From an uncultured beta proteobacterium (GTDB lineage Bacteria > Pseudomonadota > Gammaproteobacteria > Burkholderiales > Burkholderiaceae): DNA of 64,000 nucleotides. Positions 43,511 to 54,019 of the stretch are shown in pieces. The stretch spans positions 22,104 to 86,103 of the forward strand of contig CAIJNI010000031.1 of NCBI GenBank assembly GCA_903821995.1, in the 5' to 3' direction. The translations under genes were made by a program, and so were the position numbers. The notes below the pieces were generated by a model. It was not told where the DNA came from and did not search any database. It was given only the letters and a program-made list of their open reading frames with translations. The first letter of the stretch is position 1. The number at the start of each line of letters is the position of its first letter.

Positions 43511-44314
43511 TTATGGTATTTGATGCCAAAATGGGGTGCCTAATACAGGAGTACTCGGTTGGGCGCTCTCATGAGCAATCATGACGCCCGCCTTAAACGC
43601 GAGACGACCTGCTTGAATACCTTGAGAAAATGCTAAGGCCATTGAAACGGGATCTTGTGCAAGTGCAACTGCAGTATTTAATAGTACACCGTCAAACCCC
43701 CATTCCATGACTTGTGTTGCATGAGATGGCAGACCAATACCGGCATCAACAATCATCGGTACAGATAATCTCTCGCGAAGAATTTGTAACGCATAAGGAT
43801 TGGTTGGGCCTTTGCCAGTGCCAATGGGGGCTGCCCAGGGCATCACAGCTTGACATCCTACATCGACTAGTTTTTTGCATAGCACTAAATCTTCAGTGCA
43901 GTAGGGGAGTACTTTAAATCCGTCTTTGATGAGTTTTGCCGCTGTGGGAACTAATTCGAGTACGTCGGGTTGGAGGGTGTAATCATCTCCAATGAGCTCT
44001 AATTTAATCCAGTCAGTCTCAAAAACTTCTCGTGCCATTTGCGCAACGGTAAAAACTTCTTCGGGACGGTGGCATCCAGCGGTGTTTGGAAGGACAGTTA
44101 GATTATATTTTTTTAATAGATCCCAAAAGCCACTTGAGATTTCATGAGGGTTAGCACCTTGTCGTCTTAATGAAGCGGTGACCATAGCGGGCTTGGCAAC
44201 TTTCACTGCTTCTTCTAGGATAGCTGGTGATGGGTATCTTGATGTTCCAAGGAGGAGTCGACTTGAAAAAGACTCGCCATAAAGTATCAGTGGATCAGAT
44301 GGTTGAATACTCAT
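43511..44314 (-). CDS. thiG: thiazole synthase
   Basis: Makes the thiazole ring from deoxyxylulose phosphate, dehydroglycine and ThiS thiocarboxylate. The protein has 267 residues, normal length. FSSRLLLGTSRYPS opens the barrel, the Schiff-base Lys lies in DWIKLELIGDD, and MPWAAPIGTGKG, DAGIGLPSHATQVMEWGFDGVLLNTA form the phosphate-binding part. It starts three bases after thiS and ends nine bases before thiE. Confidence 0.95.
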   Translation of the reverse strand: MSIQPSDPLILYGESFSSRLLLGTSRYPSPAILEEAVKVAKPAMVTASLRRQGANPHEISSGFWDLLKKYNLTVLPNTAGCHRPEEVFTVAQMAREVFETDWIKLELIGDDYTLQPDVLELVPTAAKLIKDGFKVLPYCTEDLVLCKKLVDVGCQAVMPWAAPIGTGKGPTNPYALQILRERLSVPMIVDAGIGLPSHATQVMEWGFDGVLLNTAVALAQDPVSMALAFSQGIQAGRLAFKAGVMIAHESAQPSTPVLGTPFWHQIP

Positions 44315-44316
44315 GA

Positions 44317-44514
44317 TTAGCCGCCGGTCACTGGTGAGATGATTTCGATATGATCCTCTTCATGAAGTAAGGTGTTATCGTAATCATCTTTGGGTATGAA
44401 TAGGTTATTTACTGCAATAGCAAATGGTTTCTTTGGCTGAATATCATTGAGTAATTCAACTAAATGGGTAGGGTGGCCAAGCTCCCGTACTTTTTGATTA
44501 ATGTAGATGCGCAT
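44317..44514 (-). CDS. thiS: sulfur carrier protein ThiS
   Basis: Ubiquitin-like carrier of 65 residues ending in the required Gly-Gly (SPVTGG), which is adenylated and thiocarboxylated. The ATG at 44514 overlaps the thiO end by 17 bases; an upstream TTG at 44520 is a weaker start. Confidence 0.93.
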   Translation of the reverse strand: MRIYINQKVRELGHPTHLVELLNDIQPKKPFAIAVNNLFIPKDDYDNTLLHEEDHIEIISPVTGG

Positions 44515-45586
44515 AGTCAATCTGGTGAACCGGAATATGAAATTGATCAGCTATCGTTTGAGAATCATGCACGATAAGTTCTAATGCGGCGTCCATCACT
44601 GCAGGTGAAATCATGAAACCATGTCGATATAGACCATTGATTTTTAAAACTTTGGAGGACATCCTCATGAGAGCGGGAAGATTATCGGGTAAGGTGGGTC
44701 GACACTGCGCTCGCGACTCTAAGATCCTGGCCTCAGCAAATCCTGAGTGGACGGTATAGGCAGCACTGAGTAACTCTAGAGTGGATCTGACGCTCACGGG
44801 AGATAAATCTTCAGACTCAATTTCTGTGGCGCCAATGACATATATCCCACCTGGTTTAGGGGCAATGTAGATTGGATAGCGTGGATGAATTAATCGAACA
44901 GGACGACTTAAATTCACCTCGGGAGCATGGATACGAATCACTTCACCGCGTACACCGCGTATTTCTTCCCAACTGGGTTTTGCGCCTAAGCCTCGGCAAT
45001 CGACAACCCACTCATTTGCTGTAGTTATGAATTGAGAAATCTCTCGAGGGCTATTCCAATGATAATTAACGCCAAGCTTAACGGACTCATCAAGCAAAGA
45101 ATTTAACAAACCACGATTATCTAATTGACCTTCTTCAGGAAGAAAGATGCCTTGAGCAAAGGATGTTCCTAAACTTGGTTCTAGGTCATGTAATCGTGAG
45201 TCTTCCACAAATTCGGGTTTAGGTAAGGATGGATGAAGGTCATGGATTGTTTTTAGTTGAGAGCCTAAGTGCTTTGCAACTGAGTGATCTTGTTGATGCC
45301 AAATCAGTAGAGTGCCATTTTGTTGAAAATAAACAGGCTTACTTAAAGTTTTTAAAATGTCAGGCCAGCGCTTAAGACTATATTGGCCCATTTCAACAAC
45401 ACATATTTCTGTGTTAACTGATTCAGCCAGTGGGGCAAGCATTGCAGCGGCGGCATAGGCAGCCGAATGATCAGATAAGGCCGAATGTTTATCAAAGACA
45501 TGCACATTAAATCCTTCTTTGCGCAATACCAAAGCCATCATTCGGCCCATCAGACCGGCACCTAAAATGTTAACAATTTTAGTCAT
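44498..45586 (-). CDS. thiO: FAD-dependent glycine oxidase
   Basis: Oxidises glycine to the imine used by ThiG. The protein has 362 residues. The FAD-binding start is VNILGAGLMGRMMALVLRKEG; DCRGLGAKPSWEEIRGVRGEVIRI and the C-terminal RHGFMISPAVMDAALELI are typical of DadA/ThiO oxidases. It lies 35 bases after thiC and overlaps thiS by 17 bases. Confidence 0.92.
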   Translation of the reverse strand: MTKIVNILGAGLMGRMMALVLRKEGFNVHVFDKHSALSDHSAAYAAAAMLAPLAESVNTEICVVEMGQYSLKRWPDILKTLSKPVYFQQNGTLLIWHQQDHSVAKHLGSQLKTIHDLHPSLPKPEFVEDSRLHDLEPSLGTSFAQGIFLPEEGQLDNRGLLNSLLDESVKLGVNYHWNSPREISQFITTANEWVVDCRGLGAKPSWEEIRGVRGEVIRIHAPEVNLSRPVRLIHPRYPIYIAPKPGGIYVIGATEIESEDLSPVSVRSTLELLSAAYTVHSGFAEARILESRAQCRPTLPDNLPALMRMSSKVLKINGLYRHGFMISPAVMDAALELIVHDSQTIADQFHIPVHQIDYAHLH

Positions 45587-45621
45587 AGAAACTCAACATG
45601 GAGTCCTGTGAAAAATTTGCG

Positions 45622-47529
<1,908 letters not shown>

Positions 47530-47557
47530 TCATGGGACGAGACAATGGTGCTTGAAA

Positions 47558-47628
47558 ACTCCCCACGCCAGCATTATCTGGTTCGGGTTAAGGGTATTTC
47601 TCAGCCAAAAGTTTCAGCACCCCTGTTT
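47558..47628 (-). promoter_or_regulatory. TPP riboswitch (THI element)
   Basis: Read on the minus strand the region gives CAGGGGTGCTG, the GCTGAGA box (47599-47605), ATACCCTTAACCCGAACC, then AGATAATGCTGGCGTGGGGAG. These are the conserved cores of the thiamine pyrophosphate aptamer, in the correct order and upstream of thiC. It should lower thiCOSGE expression when TPP is plentiful. The expression platform, between here and the ribosome binding site at 47520-47523, is not clear by eye. Confidence 0.93.
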
Positions 47629-47674
47629 CATCCAACTCCTATTAAACCATATTTTCTGGGTAGGGGCATCAGGA

Positions 47675-47694
47675 GCTTATTTGATGAAATAAGC
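47675..47694 (-). terminator. hairpin between the adhesin-E-like pseudogene and the thiC leader
   Basis: GCTTATTT (47675-47682) and AAATAAGC (47687-47694) pair perfectly around GATG, 14 bases past the end of the upstream gene. There is no U-run, so it is only a possible terminator, separating that gene from the thiamine transcript. Confidence 0.4.
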
Positions 47695-47708
47695 ATAAAG
47701 GCATCACT

Positions 47709-48110
47709 TTATTTCTTTAGGCAGACCAGTTTGAAGACCTCATCTTGATAATCGCCATTAGGAAGTACATATTTCCAAGCTTGGTCACTTGTTTTATAGA
47801 CAAGTGTGCCAGTGCCGTCAGGCTTTTCAAAAAGGTTGTGTGACAACGCTATAAACTTATTTTCACTGCAGGCATATTGTTGAAGTGATAGGACAGATTG
47901 GTAAGATTTTGCATTTTTAGTGGTTTGCACGACTCCCCAATTAGCCAATACCCAAACTTGAACATAAAGATCATTGCGTAATGTGCGAGTTGGATCGTAA
48001 TAAACACTTTTGTCGTCATCTTCTTTGACGAGAATCCATTCTGCATTTGAGAAATGCGGGGTAAGCAGAGCTTATGCCAGTAGAAGGAGCTTGAGCAGGA
48101 TTATTCGCAT
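47709..48110 (-). pseudogene. adhesin-E-like exported protein, interrupted by TAA in its signal peptide
   Basis: In one frame from the ATG at 48110 the translation is MRIILLKLLLLA, then TAA at 48072-48074 (codon 13), then ALLTPHFSNAEWILV and on without break to a natural stop at 47709. Without the stop this is a 133-residue exported protein with a normal signal peptide (cleavage after SNA), similar to its upstream neighbour in AEWVVF/AEWILV, YYDP, VWVL and the final VCL. No good internal start exists; the TTG at 47948 lies inside the domain. It overlaps the neighbour's end by 10 bases. A sequencing error is possible. Confidence 0.75.
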
Positions 48111-48490
48111 AATAAGTCTATAAAGTCATAAAAAAGAGTATCTTCTACGATTTTACGAGAGATCTTATCTCCAGGAACAACTTCTTTTAATACGCCTTTG
48201 CCGTCTGCTTTGTCATGAAGTCTAGTTTCAGAACGAATTTCTTCGTGAGTTTTACATTTAAATGTGGAAAAAACGACGGCTGAATTAAATGACTTATCTT
48301 GAAATTTTTGAGGTTTAAAGTAATTAAAAACCATCCAAACTCTAACATCGCCGGACAGCTTTACCACTGACTTTTTATCATACAACAACACGCCAGATTC
48401 GTTTTTATCAAACACAACCCATTCTGCGTGAGTGAGAGTGGTCATGCAAGTTAGAAACACAAGAAAGAAAGTTCGAAAAAATAATTTCAT
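48101..48490 (-). CDS. adhesin-E-like (surface-adhesin protein E family) exported protein
   Basis: Small secreted protein of 129 residues. The signal peptide ends near THAEW. The mature part reads WVVFDKNESGVLLYDKKSV, VRVWMVFNYFKPQ, STFKCKTHEEIRSET and ends DLLCE, the pattern of the short surface-adhesin-E-type domains with two conserved Cys. Function beyond surface or periplasmic location is unclear. The gene is intact and lies directly upstream of a broken paralogue, so the two arose by tandem duplication. Confidence 0.72.
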   Translation of the reverse strand: MKLFFRTFFLVFLTCMTTLTHAEWVVFDKNESGVLLYDKKSVVKLSGDVRVWMVFNYFKPQKFQDKSFNSAVVFSTFKCKTHEEIRSETRLHDKADGKGVLKEVVPGDKISRKIVEDTLFYDFIDLLCE

Positions 48491-48556
48491 ATGGCATCTA
48501 CGTCGTTACAAGGGAATACTTTAACTTTACATCAAGCAAAAGAAAAATAGAATACT

Positions 48557-49870
48557 TTAATGGTTGGGCTCTTCAGTCACTCGCATCAAAAATCTCGAAG
48601 GTTTTAAAACATAGGGAGCAAGCCACATCCATATATATGAGGCTACTTGACAAAGTATCATAATTTTAAAAGCAAGGGTTAAGGCTTCTACCTTATCAAG
48701 ACCATGTTCCATAAACTTGTCGATGAAAAAGCCAATGCCCCACTGAACAATAATTGCTCCTCCAAAAATAAGCATATTAAAAGAGGTGCTGGCTTTCCCG
48801 CTGATTGAACTTGGGAAAAATTGGCTAAATACTGATTGAGCCAAAATAAATGAAGTCGCAGCTAAGCTGAATAGTAAAAGAAAAAACGAGGAGTACTCTG
48901 GATCTAGGAATACCGCAAAGAATTCCATAGCAACAGATAAGCCACCTAAAATTCCTGCATAGGTAAAGGTAGAGATTCCTTTTTTATTAAGTATTCTAGG
49001 GATAAACATATTGGCGGCATAACCTACGAGTAATACCAGGTTAAGAGTAAACAGGTGGCTTGCCACGCTCGAATCACTTAACTGAAGCACATCTCGATAC
49101 CATGTGCCTAGCCATAAGGTTTGGATAGCGTAAAATCCACCTTGGTTAAAGACTCCCATTGGAAGCATTTGTAAAAAATTACCACTTTTAATAATTGGGA
49201 TGTATCCCTGAAGCCAAGCAAGTGGTTTGGTCGATTTTTCCTCTTCAGTTGAGCTTGAAGTTATTGGGTCTGTTGCCTTTGGTATACCAAAGCGGATACC
49301 TAGAACTGCAATCAATAAAAATATCACCAATACCCAAAAAATACCGCGCCACCCCATGATGGGTAGGGCCATTTGTACAGGTATTGTCATCAGCATTGCA
49401 CCTGCTGTACCGCACATGAGCATTGCAGAGGCCAGCGGTCCTTGGTGTTCTGGTCTGAACCAGCGTCCATAATATGTAAAAGCACTCATTAAGCAGGCTG
49501 AAACTCCCATACCAATAAGACATCTGCCAAGTGTGAGAATCAAGATCTGATCTGCCATAGCGAAAATAACGGCCCCAACAACTGAAAATAAAAGCAAAAA
49601 GCTTTCGGATTTTCTGGACCCATATTGATCAAGCCAATGACCTAAAGGTATCTGCATCAAAAAGAAGCCAACAAAATAGGCTGCAGACATTGCACCTAGA
49701 GTGGAATTGCTAATATGTAACTCTGCAATTAAATCAGGTGCAATGATGGCGTTGATCGCTCGTATGCCATATGAAAGAAGGTAGGCCCAAGCAAAACAGA
49801 TAAAAACTCTAATTCCCAGCCAACCTTGGATGGGGAATGCAATGATATGGGTTTTAGAATGTCTTGGCAT
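48557..49870 (-). CDS. MFS transporter
   Basis: Major facilitator carrier of 437 residues with about 12 helices. The loop 2-3 motif is GHWLDQYGSRKSESF. The central loop (about 200-225) is rich in Ser, Thr and Glu. It is unlike the MFS protein at 5193. It is divergent from the catabolic gene set starting at 50028 and may import one of its substrates. Confidence 0.88.
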   Translation of the reverse strand: MPRHSKTHIIAFPIQGWLGIRVFICFAWAYLLSYGIRAINAIIAPDLIAELHISNSTLGAMSAAYFVGFFLMQIPLGHWLDQYGSRKSESFLLLFSVVGAVIFAMADQILILTLGRCLIGMGVSACLMSAFTYYGRWFRPEHQGPLASAMLMCGTAGAMLMTIPVQMALPIMGWRGIFWVLVIFLLIAVLGIRFGIPKATDPITSSSTEEEKSTKPLAWLQGYIPIIKSGNFLQMLPMGVFNQGGFYAIQTLWLGTWYRDVLQLSDSSVASHLFTLNLVLLVGYAANMFIPRILNKKGISTFTYAGILGGLSVAMEFFAVFLDPEYSSFFLLLFSLAATSFILAQSVFSQFFPSSISGKASTSFNMLIFGGAIIVQWGIGFFIDKFMEHGLDKVEALTLAFKIMILCQVASYIWMWLAPYVLKPSRFLMRVTEEPNH

Positions 49871-49985
49871 AACTGTGATTTGATTTTACCTGAGGAAAAA
49901 TTACAACCTATTTTGTGCTCTTGTTTAGTCAGTCCTTAGATCATGATACCCATGACTACGAATACTTCATTTACATAATCTCTCC

Positions 49986-49991
49986 TATAAT
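49986..49991 (+). promoter_or_regulatory. -10 element (TATAAT) upstream of the hydrolase pair
   Basis: A perfect TATAAT lies 36 bases before the ATG at 50028. The -35 position 17 bases upstream (TACTTC, 49963-49968) is poor, so an activator may be needed. Confidence 0.35.
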
Positions 49992-50027
49992 TAGTTCAAT
50001 CAATAACAAGTTCTTTGGAGATAAGAT

Positions 50028-50870
50028 ATGCCCATAGCAGAAATTCGTGGCGTTAAAATTAATTATGAAGTGATTGGAACACAGGGGCCCTATTTTGCTT
50101 TTGTGACTGGCGGTAGAAGAGGGTATGCCGAGTTTCACTCAATTGCACAGAAAATTGCAGCTGGTGGTTTTAGAGTTTTGTTGCATGATCGTCGAAATAC
50201 AGGTGCCTCTTCAGTCTTAATCGCAGGTCAGGACGGCGAAGAAGAGATCTGGGCTGATGATCTGATTGCTCTTTTACAAAAACTCGATGCCTTACCTGCA
50301 TTTATTGGAGGCACATCTTCAGGGGCTAGAATGTCTATGTTGACTTATTTCCGTCACCCTGAACATGTTAAAGCCTTGTTGCTGATGCGTATTACTGGTG
50401 GATCCTTTGCTGCAGGTCGTTTACCTAATATGTATTACGGGCAATTTATTAAAGCAGCGCAAACAGGTGGGATGAAAGCGGTATGTGATACAGAACAATA
50501 TCAAGAAAGAATACAAGCCAATCCTGCAAATCAAGAATATTTAATGAATCTTGATCCAGCTGAATATATTCGCGTGATGCAACATTGGTTAGATATCTTT
50601 TTATCAGGTCCCACAACACCAGTGATGGGGGTAACAGAAGAAGCGATGAATCATATTCAAGTGCCAACCTTAATTATTCCTGGAAATGATCTGACGCATT
50701 CCAGTGCTAATGGTATAGCGGCAGCTAAATTAATTCCAGGCAGCGAATTAGTACAATTGCCGATTGAAGATCAAGATGTGCCTTTACTCATGTTCTCTGA
50801 GTGGGTTGATCAAGAGCCTTTGATCGCTAAATCTTGTATTGAATTTATGAAGCGTGTTGAACACGCTTAA
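50028..50870 (+). CDS. alpha/beta hydrolase with atypical C-terminal catalytic region
   Basis: Alpha/beta hydrolase of 280 residues. The nucleophile elbow is GGTSSGAR (Ser at about 98) and an acid loop reads IPGNDLTH. At the place where most relatives carry the catalytic His (a GH motif near the C-terminus) the sequence is PIEDQDVPL, without His; the only nearby His follows the acid loop. So it either uses a different His or is not a classical esterase. It starts the rightward catabolic set and ends 16 bases before the next hydrolase. Confidence 0.83.
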   Translation: MPIAEIRGVKINYEVIGTQGPYFAFVTGGRRGYAEFHSIAQKIAAGGFRVLLHDRRNTGASSVLIAGQDGEEEIWADDLIALLQKLDALPAFIGGTSSGARMSMLTYFRHPEHVKALLLMRITGGSFAAGRLPNMYYGQFIKAAQTGGMKAVCDTEQYQERIQANPANQEYLMNLDPAEYIRVMQHWLDIFLSGPTTPVMGVTEEAMNHIQVPTLIIPGNDLTHSSANGIAAAKLIPGSELVQLPIEDQDVPLLMFSEWVDQEPLIAKSCIEFMKRVEHA

Positions 50871-50886
50871 CGATAGAGGAGTCATT

Positions 50887-51702
50887 ATGTTTGCAACGAT
50901 TAATGAGACACAAATTTTTTACACTATTGATATGCCCGCAAAAAATCCCGAGAATGCACCTTGGGTTACTTTTATTACTGGTATTACCAATGACACTACG
51001 ATGTGGGATGGACAAATTGGAGCATTAAAAGATCAATTTTGTATTTTGAGATTTGATTTGCCAGGTCAAGGAGAAAGTCAAGTCAGGCAGGGGGATTACT
51101 CTGTTGAGACCCTTGCTCAAGATACTTTGGGTTTACTAGACCATTTAAAAATTGCAAAAACAAATCTCGTTGCTTTGGGTCTTGGTAGTCCTATTGCGAT
51201 GAGATTAGCCATTGATCATCCTGAGCGGGTGATTAGTTTGGCGCCATGTTGTTGTCGGGCCAAAATGGAGCCAGAATTTGCAGCGATGTGGCACAAATTA
51301 ATGGAGTCAGTCAAGCAAAATGGGATTGCTTCGATTGTTGAGAATACAGCGCAAAGGTGGTTTTCAGAGGATTTTAAGGTGGCTTATCCAAAGGTCATTG
51401 ATCGAGTTCGTCAAATGATCAGTAAGACAAGCGTTGAGGGTTATCTTGGTAATGTTAGTGCATTTCTTGGTACTAATTTAGACCATGAAGTTCATAAAAT
51501 TAGTATTCCGACTATTTTTATTGGTGGTGCGGAGGATAAAGTTGGCGGTCCCGAGCATATTATGGCTGCTATTGCAGCTAAAGTAAAAAATTCAATTCAT
51601 GCTCTTGTGCCTCATGCTGCGCATATTGCAAATTTACAAAATGAAGAAGGCTTTAATCAGATCCTAAAAGATTTTTTAGAAAAACAAAATAAAATAGTTT
51701 GA
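50887..51702 (+). CDS. alpha/beta hydrolase lacking the nucleophile Ser
   Basis: Alpha/beta hydrolase of 271 residues resembling 3-oxoadipate enol-lactonases. The elbow reads VALGLGSPIAM, so the position normally held by Ser (G-x-S-x-G) is Gly and a Ser comes one residue later. The acid (GGAEDKV) and His (PHAAHIANL) are present. I chose the ATG at 50887, with GAGGAG five bases upstream; the earlier in-frame start at 50854 lies inside the preceding gene. It is adjacent to another hydrolase with an incomplete triad. Confidence 0.85.
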   Translation: MFATINETQIFYTIDMPAKNPENAPWVTFITGITNDTTMWDGQIGALKDQFCILRFDLPGQGESQVRQGDYSVETLAQDTLGLLDHLKIAKTNLVALGLGSPIAMRLAIDHPERVISLAPCCCRAKMEPEFAAMWHKLMESVKQNGIASIVENTAQRWFSEDFKVAYPKVIDRVRQMISKTSVEGYLGNVSAFLGTNLDHEVHKISIPTIFIGGAEDKVGGPEHIMAAIAAKVKNSIHALVPHAAHIANLQNEEGFNQILKDFLEKQNKIV

Positions 51703-51719
51703 ATGAAGGAGACAGTATC

Positions 51720-52691
51720 ATGCGATATACAAATACATTTCGTAATTTAATTTTTTGGTGTTTAAGTTTTGTTTCGCTATCGGGGATTGCTCAAAATTTT
51801 CCGACTAAACCGATTCGAATCATCGAGCCAGCAGGCCCGGGGAGTGCAGTAGATGTATTTGCCCGGCAGATGGCTCCTGGGTTATCTGAATTACTAGGGC
51901 AACAGGTCATTATTGAAAACCGTCCTGGGGCAAATAGTTCGATTGGTGCTAGAGAGGTTGCTAGGTCTTTGCCAGATGGGTATAACTTACTCCATGGTAA
52001 TGTGAATAATTCCTTGAACGACTTATTAACTCAAGACGAATGTTGTTTATTAAATAAAGCACTCCTCCCTGTGACGCGTTTGAATAGCTCACCACTAGTG
52101 ATGGTTGTCAATCCGTCTGTACCTGCAAATAATTTAAAAGAATATATAGCGCTTGCCAAAAGCAAACCGAAATTTGTGAATGCTGCTTCTGGTGGTACTG
52201 GGTCGATTACTCAGTTGCTAGGTGAGTTAATTAAAAAGACGGCTGATATACAAGTTCAAGAGGTCCCTTATAAGGCAATTGGTGCAGAGCTTCCTGATTT
52301 ATTGGCGGGGCACGTGATGACAGCTTTTCTTGCACCTGCTGTTGTCAAACAATATATCCTGACTGGAAAGTTAAGGGCCTTGGGAGTTGCAGGTTCTTCT
52401 CGATTGGTATTTTTACCCGATGTTCCCACTTTAGCTGAAGGGGGATTGGTTGGAGTTGAAGCTTATGGTTGGAATGGTCTTTTTGTACCTGCAGGGACAC
52501 CCAAGGCTGTGATTAACAAATTACAGCTAGCTGTTTCACAGGTGTTGTCTTCAAAAGTGATTCAGGATGATGCAATTCTCCAGGGATATCGCACTGGTGG
52601 TGAGAGTTCTGATGAATTTGCTACTTTTGTGAGGGCTGAAGTCACTAAATGGGGGAAAGTCATTAAAGACGCCAACATTAAATTAGAATAA
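51720..52691 (+). CDS. Bug/TctC family substrate-binding protein
   Basis: Exported binding protein of 323 residues. The signal peptide ends near GIAQN. The first binding loop is unusual, IIEPAGPGSAVDVFARQ instead of VPFPAGG, and there is a Cys-Cys pair in DECCLLNK. AAGGAG at 51707-51712 supports the ATG at 51720. It lies 17 bases after the second hydrolase, so the hydrolase pair and this protein form one operon. Confidence 0.87.
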   Translation: MRYTNTFRNLIFWCLSFVSLSGIAQNFPTKPIRIIEPAGPGSAVDVFARQMAPGLSELLGQQVIIENRPGANSSIGAREVARSLPDGYNLLHGNVNNSLNDLLTQDECCLLNKALLPVTRLNSSPLVMVVNPSVPANNLKEYIALAKSKPKFVNAASGGTGSITQLLGELIKKTADIQVQEVPYKAIGAELPDLLAGHVMTAFLAPAVVKQYILTGKLRALGVAGSSRLVFLPDVPTLAEGGLVGVEAYGWNGLFVPAGTPKAVINKLQLAVSQVLSSKVIQDDAILQGYRTGGESSDEFATFVRAEVTKWGKVIKDANIKLE

Positions 52692-52755
52692 TATCCACAA
52701 AAGAGATATGATTTACCGGTAGTTCAATATAAATTTAAATAAAGATGGGGACAAT

Positions 52756-53988
52756 ATGTTACTGAAAAGTAAGATAATTTTATGTGCTTTTGCATCCTAT
52801 GCGATGCTTGGTCTTGTTAATCAAGGTGTACAAGCTCAAAGTCGAGACAGAAATCTTGAAGAAGTCAAAGAAGAGTCGCTCATTAGAGCTGAGCTAGGGG
52901 GATATCCTTTAGGTGGCCTTGATTTTCAAGATTCCAAAGATGCTCTGAGTAAGCTCACAAGCCGGGAACCAGATAACTGGGCTGCTGCTTGGAGCGGAGT
53001 CGCTGACAAATATATGGAACAAGCCAAAAAGGCGCCAGATATTAATACCGCAAGTGCCCTTTACAAAAAGGCGTGGAGGCTCTATTTTACTGCCCAGTGG
53101 CCAGCACCTACGTCTGCTGGTAAGCAGGTTGCTTATGACAAAGCTATCGATGCTTATCTCAAACACTCCCAAAATTTGGATCCCAAGCTACAGGTGGTCA
53201 AGATACCGTTTGAAGGTAAAGAGATTGTTGGCTATCTGCGAGTGCCAAATATAGGTAAAGGACCTTACCCGATTATTTTTGCTTTTAGCGGTTTGGATAG
53301 TCGCAAAGAAACAGTAGCTGATAGTTATGCTCAAATCCTTAAATATGGGGTTGCAATATTTGTCATGGACAGTCCTGGGACTGGTCAGGCTCCGATTAAA
53401 GCTAGTCCCACAGCTGAGCGCATGTTCTCTGCTGCCATAGACTATGTCACAAAACTTCCCGAGATCGATAAAACAAGAGTGATTGCATCTGGCGTTAGCT
53501 TTGGTGGGTATTGGGCTACTAAACTAGCAATTCTTGAAAAACATCGACTGCTTGGTTCTGTTGCACAGTCACCACCCATCGATAAAACATTTAGTGCTGA
53601 GTTTATTGATGGTCGGATTTTTACACGCGAATATTTATTTGATTACTTACCGGCTTCTTTATTTATCTACGAAGGTCTTAAGACAAAAGAAGATTTATTA
53701 AAATATGCTCCAAGTATGTCTCTTAGAACACAAGGGTTATTAGATAAACCTACAGCACCTATGTTGGTGATCGGTGGAGCAAAAGATAGTCAAGTTCTTT
53801 TAAGTGAATTACAGTTGTTGATGAGCTCTGGAGACGTTCCCAAAGAGTTTTGGCTCAATCCTATAGGGGGGCATTTGGGGCGAGAAGCCAAGGGTTGGAC
53901 TGACCCAGTTATATTCTCAAAAGTAGTTATTCCATGGGAACTACGACTATTGGAACAAACGGGTTGGAAGTCACCCGCTAATAAATAA
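52756..53988 (+). CDS. exported alpha/beta hydrolase (FrsA/DUF1100-like)
   Basis: Esterase or lipase-like hydrolase of 410 residues. Residues 1-28 form a Sec signal peptide (GVQAQ). After a helical N-terminal part (to about 155) the hydrolase core shows IIFAFSGLDSRKE, nucleophile Ser in SGVSFGGYWATK, Asp in GGAKDSQV and His in PIGGHLGR, a complete triad. It lies between a Bug gene and a Tat-exported amidohydrolase, so an ester is probably split in the periplasm before uptake. Confidence 0.85.
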   Translation: MLLKSKIILCAFASYAMLGLVNQGVQAQSRDRNLEEVKEESLIRAELGGYPLGGLDFQDSKDALSKLTSREPDNWAAAWSGVADKYMEQAKKAPDINTASALYKKAWRLYFTAQWPAPTSAGKQVAYDKAIDAYLKHSQNLDPKLQVVKIPFEGKEIVGYLRVPNIGKGPYPIIFAFSGLDSRKETVADSYAQILKYGVAIFVMDSPGTGQAPIKASPTAERMFSAAIDYVTKLPEIDKTRVIASGVSFGGYWATKLAILEKHRLLGSVAQSPPIDKTFSAEFIDGRIFTREYLFDYLPASLFIYEGLKTKEDLLKYAPSMSLRTQGLLDKPTAPMLVIGGAKDSQVLLSELQLLMSSGDVPKEFWLNPIGGHLGREAKGWTDPVIFSKVVIPWELRLLEQTGWKSPANK

Positions 53989-54019
53989 AAATTGTATTAA
54001 AACCCTTGTGGAGATAGAT

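Noticed and set aside
47709..47948. Short 79-residue gene starting at TTG 47948
   Set aside because: The TTG is inside the conserved domain (VWVLANW); the frame extends upstream to a natural start at 48110, broken only by a stop.
47849..48046. 65-residue leftward ORF
   Set aside because: It is a different frame of the adhesin-E-like pseudogene; the family pattern is in the frame from 48110 to 47709.
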